From contig NZ_FWXS01000005.1 of assembly GCF_900176425.1 (NCBI RefSeq), forward strand, positions 62,001 to 126,000: DNA of 64,000 nucleotides, in the 5' to 3' direction. Numbering within the stretch: the first letter of the stretch is position 1; every line of letters begins with the position of its first letter. The notes below the pieces were generated by a model. The model made no database searches. It had not been told where the DNA came from and worked only from the letters and a program-made list of their open reading frames with translations. Shown here piece by piece: positions 53,904 to 62,271 of the stretch. A program made the translations under genes and the position numbers. The DNA is from Moheibacter sediminis. GTDB taxonomy: Bacteria; Bacteroidota; Bacteroidia; Flavobacteriales; Weeksellaceae.

Positions 53904-54440
53904 ATGAGCACAGCACACATAGACCAGCATAAAGTTCAGCCAAAAGCACCGAAAATTGATGAATTATTAGACGCTTCAAAATCAATGATTTTAGGAACGG
54001 TTGACGAAAACGGGAGTCCATTGGCGAGTTACGCACCATTTGTAAAAGTAGATGGCAGCTTCCAGATTTTAGTTTCTTTCATGGCAAAACATACCAAAAA
54101 TTTACGCGACAGAAATAAAGCATCGGTAATGTTCATTGAAGATGAATCTGCAACCAAGCAGGTTTATGCGCGTGACCGTTTGACTTTGGATTGCGAAGCA
54201 TCTCAGGTAGAAAACGGAAGCGATTTATGGAACCGCGCTGTGGATGCTTTGAAAGCAAGACATGGAAAAGTGGTGGAAATGCTTGCAGATTTGAACGATT
54301 TTATTCTTATAGATTTGAAACCTCTTAGCGGTTCGTATGTAAACGGATTCGGAAGTGCATACTCAGTAAACGCGGATTTGTCCATCAATGAGCACGTTCG
54401 CGGTGCACATGGTCAGCACAAGGAAGAAGAGCAAAAATAG
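53904..54440 (+). CDS. HugZ/HutZ-like heme-utilisation protein
   Basis: 178 residues from MSTAHIDQHK. A split-barrel PNPOx-like domain with LGTVDENGSPLASYAPF, SFMAKHTKNLRDRNKASVMF and a C-terminal HVRGAHGQHKEEE resembling the His-rich heme-binding end of the HutZ family. These proteins degrade or store heme for iron. No heme importer is next to it, although a FecCD importer lies 5 kb away. Confidence 0.82.
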   Translation: MSTAHIDQHKVQPKAPKIDELLDASKSMILGTVDENGSPLASYAPFVKVDGSFQILVSFMAKHTKNLRDRNKASVMFIEDESATKQVYARDRLTLDCEASQVENGSDLWNRAVDALKARHGKVVEMLADLNDFILIDLKPLSGSYVNGFGSAYSVNADLSINEHVRGAHGQHKEEEQK

Positions 54441-54477
54441 TTGGCTTTTTATAAGCCCGCAAACCCAATGAAAAGGT

Positions 54478-54518
54478 GAAAAGTAGTAAAGTCCGACTTT
54501 ACTACTTTTCTGTTTTTA
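54478..54518 (+). terminator. Terminator after the HugZ-like gene
   Basis: GAAAAGTAGTAAAGT and ACTTTACTACTTTTC form a 15-bp perfect stem with a 3-nt loop, followed by CTGTTTTT. Confidence 0.85.
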
Positions 54519-54536
54519 GTTTTTTATTATTAGATT

Positions 54537-54570
54537 CTTTTGTGAAATCCTTTGTGAACTTTGTGGGTAA
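54537..54570. repeat. Dispersed TTTGTG repeat
   Basis: TTTGTGAAATCC, TTTGTGAAC and TTTGTGGGTAA run in tandem (units at 54539, 54551 and 54560). This resembles an intergenic repeat I recall in many Bacteroidota genomes; it was not searched. Confidence 0.4.
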
Positions 54571-54581
54571 TCAACATGAAT

Positions 54582-54911
54582 TTAATGCGAAGAAACCGCT
54601 TTCAAACCGACAATAGAAGCAATTAATGTAAAAATGAAAAACAACCTCCAGAAACTAATCGGGTCTTTGAATACAAAAATTCCCATCAAAACCGTTCCCA
54701 CCGCACCGATTCCCGTCCAAACTGCATACGCGGTTCCCAATGGCAAAGTTTCGGTAGCTTTGATGAGCAATCCCATACTCACAACGAGCGAAACCACAAA
54801 ACCACCATACCATAAATAAGCTTCGTTGCCTGTTGCTTCTTTCGCTTTTCCCAAACAAGATGTGAATCCAACTTCAAACAATCCTGCAATGATTAAAATA
54901 ATCCAATTCAT
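54582..54911 (-). CDS. Small multidrug resistance (SMR) transporter, SugE/Gdx-like
   Basis: 109 residues, four membrane helices, with the essential Glu13 (LFEVGF) and the SugE-type block LPLGTAYAVWTGIGAVGTVL. The SugE/Gdx subfamily mainly exports guanidinium; others export quaternary cations. It lies 119 nt after a Crp-type regulator on the same strand. Confidence 0.9.
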   Translation of the reverse strand: MNWIILIIAGLFEVGFTSCLGKAKEATGNEAYLWYGGFVVSLVVSMGLLIKATETLPLGTAYAVWTGIGAVGTVLMGIFVFKDPISFWRLFFIFTLIASIVGLKAVSSH

Positions 54912-55030
54912 TTATCAATAATTTTCAGACAAAGTTCCGCAATTCAAACCAAACCCAATTTTACAAATGATAAAAAATGAAATTTATTTGATTTAAAATT
55001 TTTGTGTCTTGATTCCGGAATCTTTTGTCA

Positions 55031-55594
55031 TCATTTAATTTCAGCTCTGATACGGCTTAGACTCACTTGTGTAATCCCCAGATAAGAAGCGATATGACCC
55101 AATTGAATTCTTCTCAGCAAATCCGGATTTTCATTCATCAGTTCTATGTATCGTTCCGTTGCGGTTTTGAATTGTCTAGAAATCAGCCTTTCTTCCGTTT
55201 TCACCAATTCTTTTTCGGCAAATTTCCGTCCCCAGTTGGCAATGTGGATGTCTTGCAGAAACAATTCCTTCAGTTTTTCAGCATTCAATTCATATAGTTC
55301 ACAAGCTTCCAGAGTTTCTATGGTTTCATATCCGGGACGGTTTTCCACATAACTTTTCATTGAAATTACCGTTTCGCCTTCTTTTCCAAACCAAAAAGTT
55401 ATTTCATTATCGGCTTGATCAGCATAGGCGCGCACAATTCCTTTTTTGATGAAATAAATTTTAGATTCCACTTTGTCAGCATGCATCAGTAAATGATTTT
55501 TAGGAAAAGAAACGGATTGTATATGTTCTTTTAAAGCCGCCGCAGACGAGTCTGGGAGTGGATAAATTTTATTGAGGATTTGGATTATGTTCAT
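55031..55594 (-). CDS. Crp/Fnr-family regulator
   Basis: 187 residues. An N-terminal cyclic-nucleotide-binding-like domain (FIKKGIVRAYADQADNEITF) and a short C-terminal helix-turn-helix (LGHIASYLGITQVSLSRIRA) ending abruptly at the recognition helix, the compact form common in Bacteroidota. It has no Cys cluster for Fe-S, so it is not an FNR. Probable regulator of the SMR gene downstream. Confidence 0.88.
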   Translation of the reverse strand: MNIIQILNKIYPLPDSSAAALKEHIQSVSFPKNHLLMHADKVESKIYFIKKGIVRAYADQADNEITFWFGKEGETVISMKSYVENRPGYETIETLEACELYELNAEKLKELFLQDIHIANWGRKFAEKELVKTEERLISRQFKTATERYIELMNENPDLLRRIQLGHIASYLGITQVSLSRIRAEIK

Positions 55595-55617
55595 TTTAAT
55601 TTTAATTAGTTTTAATA

Positions 55618-56079
55618 TTAAAAATCACCCCATCGATAATAAACAGTCAAACTATCCAGATTTTCGCTCAATATCACAAAACAATTATTTTGCGTATCCC
55701 TTTGAGCATCTTCATTAATAATTAAAAAATTTGTATGAAATCTTAAAACTCTGGTTTTTTTAAATTGATTCATATTTAATTCTTTATTGATGATTGAATA
55801 TGAAAAATCATCACTGTTTATAACATTTTCAACCTCAGCTTCATCCACAAACCACCATCCATTTTTCTCTGCAAATTCTACAATTTCCTTTTTTGTAAAT
55901 TTTGAATCATCTTTTTTGCTCCACTTTATATGAGTAGTTCCGCCATAAGGACCATGGTCAAATTTCTCTTGATCTATCTCGTTTTCATGAAATGCCTTCC
56001 AGAATTCTCCTGACGGAGTAATTTTATTACAGCCACAAAGAATTATTATTAATACAATTGAAATAAAAGTTTTAAACAT
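55618..56079 (-). CDS. Lipoprotein of unknown function
   Basis: 153 residues. Lipobox LCGC gives lipid Cys17. The mature part has a Trp-rich block (NGWWFVDEAEV) and ends in VYYRWGDF. It lacks the Ser-Asp-Asp surface signal, so it may face the periplasm. It lies 13 nt after the flavin monooxygenase gene. Confidence 0.75.
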   Translation of the reverse strand: MFKTFISIVLIIILCGCNKITPSGEFWKAFHENEIDQEKFDHGPYGGTTHIKWSKKDDSKFTKKEIVEFAEKNGWWFVDEAEVENVINSDDFSYSIINKELNMNQFKKTRVLRFHTNFLIINEDAQRDTQNNCFVILSENLDSLTVYYRWGDF

Positions 56080-56092
56080 AAATAATGATATT

Positions 56093-57235
56093 TTATAATT
56101 TCATAAAATCCTCCTCCAATAGTCTTTTCAGCTGAGATTGGCTGATATTATCCGGCATAATCCTTAATAGATTATTCCTCAAAAATATCACTAAACTATT
56201 ATCAGACTGAGCGACCTTACCCGCACGCCATGAAGTTTTGGTAATGTAATGGGTGCGTTTCAGCCTTCTCTTTTCAAAATTAATAAATGCAGTATTTATA
56301 TCATTTTTTATTAGTTCATCTTGCAAAACCGCCACATCTTCTAGTGCCATACAAGCACCCTGCCCCATATTCGGAGTCGTTGCATGTGCGGCATCACCCA
56401 TCAGCAGAACATTTCCAAAGCTGTATTGTGGAATAGGAGCGAGGTCAACTATCGGCGTACTGATAAGATTTTCTTCTTTAGTCAAATTCAAAACTTCTTT
56501 TAAAAATGGAAAGTAATCTTTGAAACTTTTTTTCAGATTATCTAATTTATAATTCTTCACATCATCTGTCATATCCGAATTGATGCATGCATACCAATAA
56601 ATCCGGTTGCCTTTCAGCGGCGTGATTCCAAACCGACCATTCTTTCCCCAAACTTCCGTACTTTTATGAAGTCCTTCAAAATTATGGTCAACCGTAGCGC
56701 GCCAGCACCAATAGCCTGCAAAACGTGGTTCAGAGTTGGGAATCAATAGTTGTCTTACTTTCGAGTTCACACCATCTGCGCCAATTAAAAAATCTACTGA
56801 TTGCTTTGTTCCATCTTCAAATTCCAATTTTATTTCATCTTTATTTTGAATGAAATTTTTCAGTTTTTTGTTTAAATGAATTTTCTCTGAAGAAATTTTA
56901 GTTGATAAAAATTGATGTAAATCCGCTCTGTGTATCGCGTAATTATCTGTATCATAATTTTTTTTGATGCGTTCAGTGTCTGCCGCCAAAATCGTTTTTC
57001 CTTTTTCATCACAGATCGTAAAATCTCTCAGATGATTGCTGATAGAAATAACTTCTTTATCCAAACCTAAATATTCAAGTGCTTTGATTGCATTTGATGC
57101 AAGCCCGATTCCTGCACCGATCCCCCGAACCGAATCTGCTGCTTCATAGATTTCAACTTCAAATCCCTGTTTTTTCAGCATGATTCCAACCGTCAATCCT
57201 CCAATTCCGGCACCTATGATTGCAAACTTTTTCAA
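56093..57235 (-). CDS. FAD-dependent aromatic-type monooxygenase
   Basis: 380 residues of the PHBH group. Dinucleotide-binding GAGIGG (8-13), the Arg in HRADLHQFL, FAD-binding GADGVNSKV and GDAAHATTPNMGQGA near 280. Group A flavin monooxygenases hydroxylate aromatic or related substrates with NADPH and oxygen. TetX, its antibiotic-inactivating relative in this phylum, has a different N-terminus and key residues, so that role is not supported. Confidence 0.88.
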   Translation of the reverse strand: MKKFAIIGAGIGGLTVGIMLKKQGFEVEIYEAADSVRGIGAGIGLASNAIKALEYLGLDKEVISISNHLRDFTICDEKGKTILAADTERIKKNYDTDNYAIHRADLHQFLSTKISSEKIHLNKKLKNFIQNKDEIKLEFEDGTKQSVDFLIGADGVNSKVRQLLIPNSEPRFAGYWCWRATVDHNFEGLHKSTEVWGKNGRFGITPLKGNRIYWYACINSDMTDDVKNYKLDNLKKSFKDYFPFLKEVLNLTKEENLISTPIVDLAPIPQYSFGNVLLMGDAAHATTPNMGQGACMALEDVAVLQDELIKNDINTAFINFEKRRLKRTHYITKTSWRAGKVAQSDNSLVIFLRNNLLRIMPDNISQSQLKRLLEEDFMKL

Positions 57236-57332
57236 ACTTTTCTGGTATAAATTGTTCCAACTAATTTACACAGAAAACTACCAATCACATCCTGACATTT
57301 ATCAATCAAATATTGAGTTTTCAGAAAAGTTA

Positions 57333-60300
57333 TTAAAATCCAAAATTCAATCCAGCAGAGATTCTTCCGCCATCATCTCCGTAGAAATAATTGACCTTTC
57401 CGGTAATCATTCCAACACCGTTTAACCAGATACCGCCACCATAAGATTGGTGCCATTTGGTAGAGTTTTCTTCATCCATCCAAACCCTTCCGTAATCATA
57501 CCCCAAAAGGATTCCATATTTCATCGGGATAAATGTATTTTTAGTTTTACCAATCAACAACCTCAAATCTGTACTTTGCGAAAAGGAATGCCTCCCCGTA
57601 AATCTTCCTTGACGATAACCTCTCAAATCCGCGTCACCACCAACCGTTGCGCCTTGATGAAATTCAAAATGATTGTTGAAAATCGTTTTTCCTCTGAATA
57701 ATGTGGCAAAAGTTAAGATTTCACTTGAAGTAATTTTATGCGTAAATCCTATGGCACCTGCCATGTAAGGAAAACTTTTTTTGGTATCATCCAGATTGGT
57801 TTTCCAATATCCTTCCAATTCCAACAACATTCCCATTGTAGGCAATGAAAGGTTGTCATAATTTCTAAAAGTAAATTTTGCGCCTGCTTCCCCGAAATAT
57901 TGATGGTCAAAAACTTCAGGATTGATTTCCGGGCTGAATTCAGTAATTCTCCCATCCGTTCTCGAAACCAAAATATCTTCAAAGCTGGTTTTAAATGTGA
58001 GCTTAGTATTGTTTCTTCCTAATTTATAAATCGATGGACTGATTTTCAGCGTTTGCATCCGCACGCGGTTGTAATCCATTCCCAATTCATCTTCGTAAGT
58101 TTCCGTTTCGTTTCCATATCCAAAGAAATTGGTGCTGAAAGTCGGACTTGTAAATCCTGCCATCAATTCCAGATTCCATTTTCCGATGAATTTCGCAAAA
58201 GTTCCTGTGTAAGTCAATTCATAACCGCTTGTTGCGAAATAATAATTAGCCAATAAATTGTGTTTTCGGGTAAATGGATTTCGGTCAAAACCATTGACTG
58301 TGTAAGTGAAATTCATTCCCAATTTCACACCATCATCAGGATTATAACCCGCTGAAGGCAATCCTGTAAACTTGTTGTAATGCGGTTTTCTATAATCATA
58401 ACTATTTAATTCATAGTCATTTGAAAGATATTTTCTTGCTTTTTTAGCTTGCTCGAAATCATCTTTTTTACCTGAAAAATCATAAATTCGAACTTTCTTT
58501 CCGTTTGCCACAACATAATTATCAGCATCTTGTCCGCCGATCAATCTTACAAGAATTGGGTTCTGCGGTTTACCGACAACTTCAAATTTATCCTGGTCAT
58601 TCATCCCATAAATCCAGATTTCCTTGGTTTCATTTTTGAAATAATTTTTCTCAAAAAACAATTCTTCAGCGTCCTTTTTCAAACGATAAATCTGCACTTT
58701 GGTTTCACCTTTTGGAAGCCTTGTAATCACAAATTTATCATCCTTATCAGTTCCGGTAAGTAAAACTGTTTTGCGTAAAACTTTGTAATATTCTTCTGCA
58801 TAATCCTTTAATTTTGGTTTACGGATTTTGAGTGTTTTTTTGATTTCAGCAAGATTTTCATCTTTAACTTCATCGGGCAAATTCTGAAATGAATTGTTAA
58901 TGATTTCATCGGTTAAATTTTCAATGATGTAATTTGCCTCGGAAATCCAATCTTCTTTGGTTGAATTTTTTGTAAATGCCAAATCCATCGGATAAGGCTC
59001 CATGTTGAACCATTTTACATTTCTGATGTTTTCTGTAAAGGGCTGCATGTGTTTGAGTGCAGGAATTCTCATGACCAAATTCAACAAAAACCCGTCATAT
59101 TTCGGGAAAACCTGGTCTCTGTCGCGTGCAATCGGACGGTAAATAATTTCTCCGTTTTCTTCAAATGCCGCCCAACGCCATTGGTCGGAATGCCTGTCCC
59201 AATCACCCAAAAGCATATCAAATAACCTTGCTCTGATGTACATTTTTTCATCGACTTTATACTTTTCATCGCTGCGCATATTTGCCAGTAATTCATCTGT
59301 ACCGATGATGTCATTTGGTTTTCCAAAACTTTCCTCGTCAGAGAATTTTTTCATCGGACGTTCCTCTACCATGTATAATTCATCGCCATATTCATCATTA
59401 AATTCCTGCAAAACATTTTGTTTAGGGATATAAAATAATTGTGGATTGCTGTGGTAAAGACCCAACGGATTGGCTAATTCATTAATTGCAAATGGATAAA
59501 AAGGATGCGTCGTGGTGTAAAAATCCAATAAAAATTCTTCTGTATAAGTATTTTCAAAATCCTTTTCTACATATTGGTCTTTGAACGCAACCGCCTGCAG
59601 AAAACGAGTCGCGCTTTTTTTCACGGCGCGCATTACATATTCTTTTCCTTCCGGATTGACCAATCTCAGCGACCTTGATTGGTGACCGCCGCCAGATCTT
59701 AGCGGTGACAACCCGCCTTTGTGCGTAGTTAAATCCAAAACAGTTGCTTGAATGGGAGAACTGTAATAAGTACGGTAATGTTCACCAAAAAAGAATTTAT
59801 AACCTTTGCTTTTTGTCGTCAATTGATTCGTATAAATCTGAGTTTCTTTTTTCGAAGAAAAATCAGGATTGAATACAAAAGCTTTGATTTCTTCAGGTTT
59901 TGAAATGACTTCATGTGTGAACAAAAGTTTTTCTTCTCCGTTTTCATTTCCGTAATAATTCACAATTGAATTTCCTTTTTCATATACATTTAAAACGGCG
60001 TAACCATTTCCTCCGTAAGAAAAATCATTTTCATAAATTGCTCTTGCAGCTTCTGTTTTGGAGCCCGAACCGCTGATGATTTGTCTGATATTATCTTTTT
60101 CGATGTATTGCAAATTGTGTTCGTGCCCGGAAACAAAAATAACATTTTCACGGTCTTCGAGCAAAGTTATGATGCGATTGGTCAGCGTTCTGTAAACATT
60201 GTTCTGAATGTCCTGAGGACTGACGCCCGAAGTTTTTCTGATTAAATTCGCTAAACTTCCCAAAACCGGAAGCGGAATGTTACTTTCCAGCGGGAACAAT

Positions 60301-61058
60301 TGTTTTCTCAACGAAAACTGCCCTCCATGCGTTCCATTGCTCATAATCGGATGATGAATGGCAACGATGGTCGTCTGATTTTGGTATTTATTCAAATAAC
60401 TTTCAAATTCTTCTAAAAAATCTTCACGGGTTTTGATGTCACATTCCTCATTGATTTTAGCATAACGATCCCAGTCCTCCAGAAACCATTGGCTGTCAAT
60501 CACAATCATCGAAAGATTTTCGTTAATGTCTTTGTGGTCAATTCCACAGCTTTTTCTTGGCAGAAATGATTTTTTCTTTCCTATTTTTTCTTTGATAAAT
60601 TTTTCTTGTTCCTGCAAACCTTTCAAACCATGGTACCAATCGTGATTTCCGGGAATGAAAATCATATCTCCTTTGAAATTTTCTTTTAAATCGATTTGAT
60701 TTTGAAGCTTGATTTCGGCTTGTTTTCTCTCTTCCGAATCCAATTCTGCCGGCATTCCATTTGGATAAATATTGTCTCCCAAAAACAATAGGGTAGAAGC
60801 AGAGTCGGCTTTTTCAATTCTGTTTTTCAGCAAAGCCAATGTTTCGATTGATTTGGGTTCATCTGCATTTCCGGCATCGCCAATCAGGAAAAACTGATGC
60901 AAGATTTTATCTGAATTTTCTTCTTTAGCAATAGGATCTTTAATTCCTTTTCCAAATTGAACTCTATGCGTCGAACATGAGGAAATTATTATTGTAGAAA
61001 TAAGTATGAGATACTTTATGTAATTTTCAAGCGTTAAATCCTTAATTTTACCTGACAT
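57333..61058 (-). CDS. Three-part surface protein: calcineurin-like phosphoesterase, kinase-like middle, Omp85-type barrel
   Basis: 1241 residues from the ATG at 61058; ATG codons at 61070 and 61118 exist but reach into the divergent gene. Lipid Cys28 (SSCS). Residues about 50-330 are a metallophosphoesterase: GDAG, GDN, GNHD, HHP and GHEH motifs. Residues about 465-700 have a kinase-like pattern: GGGHQSRS, then YVMRAVKK (Lys near 478), GDWDRH (618-623) and ARDRDQVF (644-651). From about 895 a 16-strand-type barrel of the Omp85/BamA class ends in GLNFGF. The first and last parts are clear; the middle assignment is inferred. Probably an outer-membrane-anchored phosphatase. Confidence 0.8.
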   Translation of the reverse strand: MSGKIKDLTLENYIKYLILISTIIISSCSTHRVQFGKGIKDPIAKEENSDKILHQFFLIGDAGNADEPKSIETLALLKNRIEKADSASTLLFLGDNIYPNGMPAELDSEERKQAEIKLQNQIDLKENFKGDMIFIPGNHDWYHGLKGLQEQEKFIKEKIGKKKSFLPRKSCGIDHKDINENLSMIVIDSQWFLEDWDRYAKINEECDIKTREDFLEEFESYLNKYQNQTTIVAIHHPIMSNGTHGGQFSLRKQLFPLESNIPLPVLGSLANLIRKTSGVSPQDIQNNVYRTLTNRIITLLEDRENVIFVSGHEHNLQYIEKDNIRQIISGSGSKTEAARAIYENDFSYGGNGYAVLNVYEKGNSIVNYYGNENGEEKLLFTHEVISKPEEIKAFVFNPDFSSKKETQIYTNQLTTKSKGYKFFFGEHYRTYYSSPIQATVLDLTTHKGGLSPLRSGGGHQSRSLRLVNPEGKEYVMRAVKKSATRFLQAVAFKDQYVEKDFENTYTEEFLLDFYTTTHPFYPFAINELANPLGLYHSNPQLFYIPKQNVLQEFNDEYGDELYMVEERPMKKFSDEESFGKPNDIIGTDELLANMRSDEKYKVDEKMYIRARLFDMLLGDWDRHSDQWRWAAFEENGEIIYRPIARDRDQVFPKYDGFLLNLVMRIPALKHMQPFTENIRNVKWFNMEPYPMDLAFTKNSTKEDWISEANYIIENLTDEIINNSFQNLPDEVKDENLAEIKKTLKIRKPKLKDYAEEYYKVLRKTVLLTGTDKDDKFVITRLPKGETKVQIYRLKKDAEELFFEKNYFKNETKEIWIYGMNDQDKFEVVGKPQNPILVRLIGGQDADNYVVANGKKVRIYDFSGKKDDFEQAKKARKYLSNDYELNSYDYRKPHYNKFTGLPSAGYNPDDGVKLGMNFTYTVNGFDRNPFTRKHNLLANYYFATSGYELTYTGTFAKFIGKWNLELMAGFTSPTFSTNFFGYGNETETYEDELGMDYNRVRMQTLKISPSIYKLGRNNTKLTFKTSFEDILVSRTDGRITEFSPEINPEVFDHQYFGEAGAKFTFRNYDNLSLPTMGMLLELEGYWKTNLDDTKKSFPYMAGAIGFTHKITSSEILTFATLFRGKTIFNNHFEFHQGATVGGDADLRGYRQGRFTGRHSFSQSTDLRLLIGKTKNTFIPMKYGILLGYDYGRVWMDEENSTKWHQSYGGGIWLNGVGMITGKVNYFYGDDGGRISAGLNFGF

Positions 61059-61068
61059 ATTTTGAATC

Positions 61069-62271
61069 ATGAGTGATTTATTACAAAAAGCTGAACAATT
61101 TGTTTTCGAGCTATTCAAAGATAAACTAAGTTCTGAACATACTTATCATAATTTTCTGCATACGGAATTTGTAGTTCAGAAAACCAAGGAACTGATTGAA
61201 AATGAATCTGTTTCAGACCAAGAAAAAGAACTGCTTCTTTTGGCTGCATGGTTTCATGATACGGGGCATGTACAAGGCGCTGAGAACCACGAAGAAAAAA
61301 GTTTTGAAATCGCAATTTCATTTTTGAAAGAAAATAATTTTTCAGATGCTGAAATTCAATCCATTAAAGAAATTATACTCAATACTTGCATCAACCATAA
61401 TGCTTCTTGTAAATTGGGTAAAATCCTTAGAGATGCTGATTCAGCGCATTTAGGAAGTGAAATGTATGAGGAAATCAGCCGTCAGCTCCGCCTGGAATGG
61501 GAATTAATTAATGGTAAAAAATTGACTGATTACGAATGGAATCTGGAGAATTATAATTTTCTAACGCGTGAACATAAATATTTTACAGATTACGCCAAAA
61601 TGCACTGGCAGCCTGTGAAAATGCAAAATGTATTTAAGATTCAAAATGAAATAAATACATACAGAAATGAAGGTTTGTCAAAACAGGAAATCAAGAAAAA
61701 GAAACTCGAAAAACTGGAACGCCCGGAGCGCGGAATCGAAACCATGTTTCGTGTGACACTCAATAATCATACGCGTTTGAGCGAGATTGCAGACAGTAAA
61801 GCAAACATTCTTCTTTCTGTAAATGCCATTATCATTTCCATTGCTTTGTCTACACTTTTACCAAAATTGGGGACGCCCAAAAATGCGTATTTGGTTGTAC
61901 CGACTTTGACGATGCTGTTAGTAAGTGTTTTGAGTATTATTTTTGCGATTTTGGCTACGAAACCCAATATCACAAAGGGAGTTTTTACGCAAGAAGATGT
62001 TCAAAACAAAAAAGTAAACCTTTTGTTTTTTGGTAATTTTTACAAAATGCCACTTGATAAATACGAATCCGGAATGAATGAAGTGATGAATGACCGTGCT
62101 TATCTCTATAATTCATTAACCCGCGATTTGTATTACCTGGGATTGGTATTGAATAAAAAATACAAAATGCTTCGCCTTACTTATTACGTATTTATGTTTG
62201 GAACGATTGCGACGGTGATTGCATTTGTGTATGCATTTCAGCAAAATGGCGGAATGGAAGGATTATTTTAA
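61069..62271 (+). CDS. HD phosphohydrolase fused to PycTM effector domain
   Basis: 400 residues. The N-terminal HD domain has H31, the HD pair (H63, D64) in WFHDTGH and D122 in RDADSAH, the metal site of the HD hydrolases. After a Lys-rich linker comes a PycTM/DUF5706-type domain (residues about 225-400) with the signature SEIADSKANILLSVN and three membrane helices (about 246-264, 276-297 and 373-391). PycTM domains are the membrane-damaging effectors of Pycsar antiphage systems, triggered by cCMP or cUMP. No pyrimidine cyclase gene is nearby, so a signalling role other than defence is possible. Its start codon is 10 nt from that of the divergent gene. Confidence 0.87.
   Translation: MSDLLQKAEQFVFELFKDKLSSEHTYHNFLHTEFVVQKTKELIENESVSDQEKELLLLAAWFHDTGHVQGAENHEEKSFEIAISFLKENNFSDAEIQSIKEIILNTCINHNASCKLGKILRDADSAHLGSEMYEEISRQLRLEWELINGKKLTDYEWNLENYNFLTREHKYFTDYAKMHWQPVKMQNVFKIQNEINTYRNEGLSKQEIKKKKLEKLERPERGIETMFRVTLNNHTRLSEIADSKANILLSVNAIIISIALSTLLPKLGTPKNAYLVVPTLTMLLVSVLSIIFAILATKPNITKGVFTQEDVQNKKVNLLFFGNFYKMPLDKYESGMNEVMNDRAYLYNSLTRDLYYLGLVLNKKYKMLRLTYYVFMFGTIATVIAFVYAFQQNGGMEGLF

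Noticed and set aside
55031-55594. FNR-type oxygen sensor
   Set aside because: There is no N-terminal cysteine cluster for an iron-sulfur centre.
56093-57235. TetX-like tetracycline-inactivating monooxygenase
   Set aside because: The general group A flavin fold is shared, but the N-terminus and substrate-domain motifs do not match TetX.
61069-62271. Complete Pycsar antiphage system
   Set aside because: No pyrimidine cyclase (PycC) is encoded within the window; only the effector-like domain is present, fused to HD.
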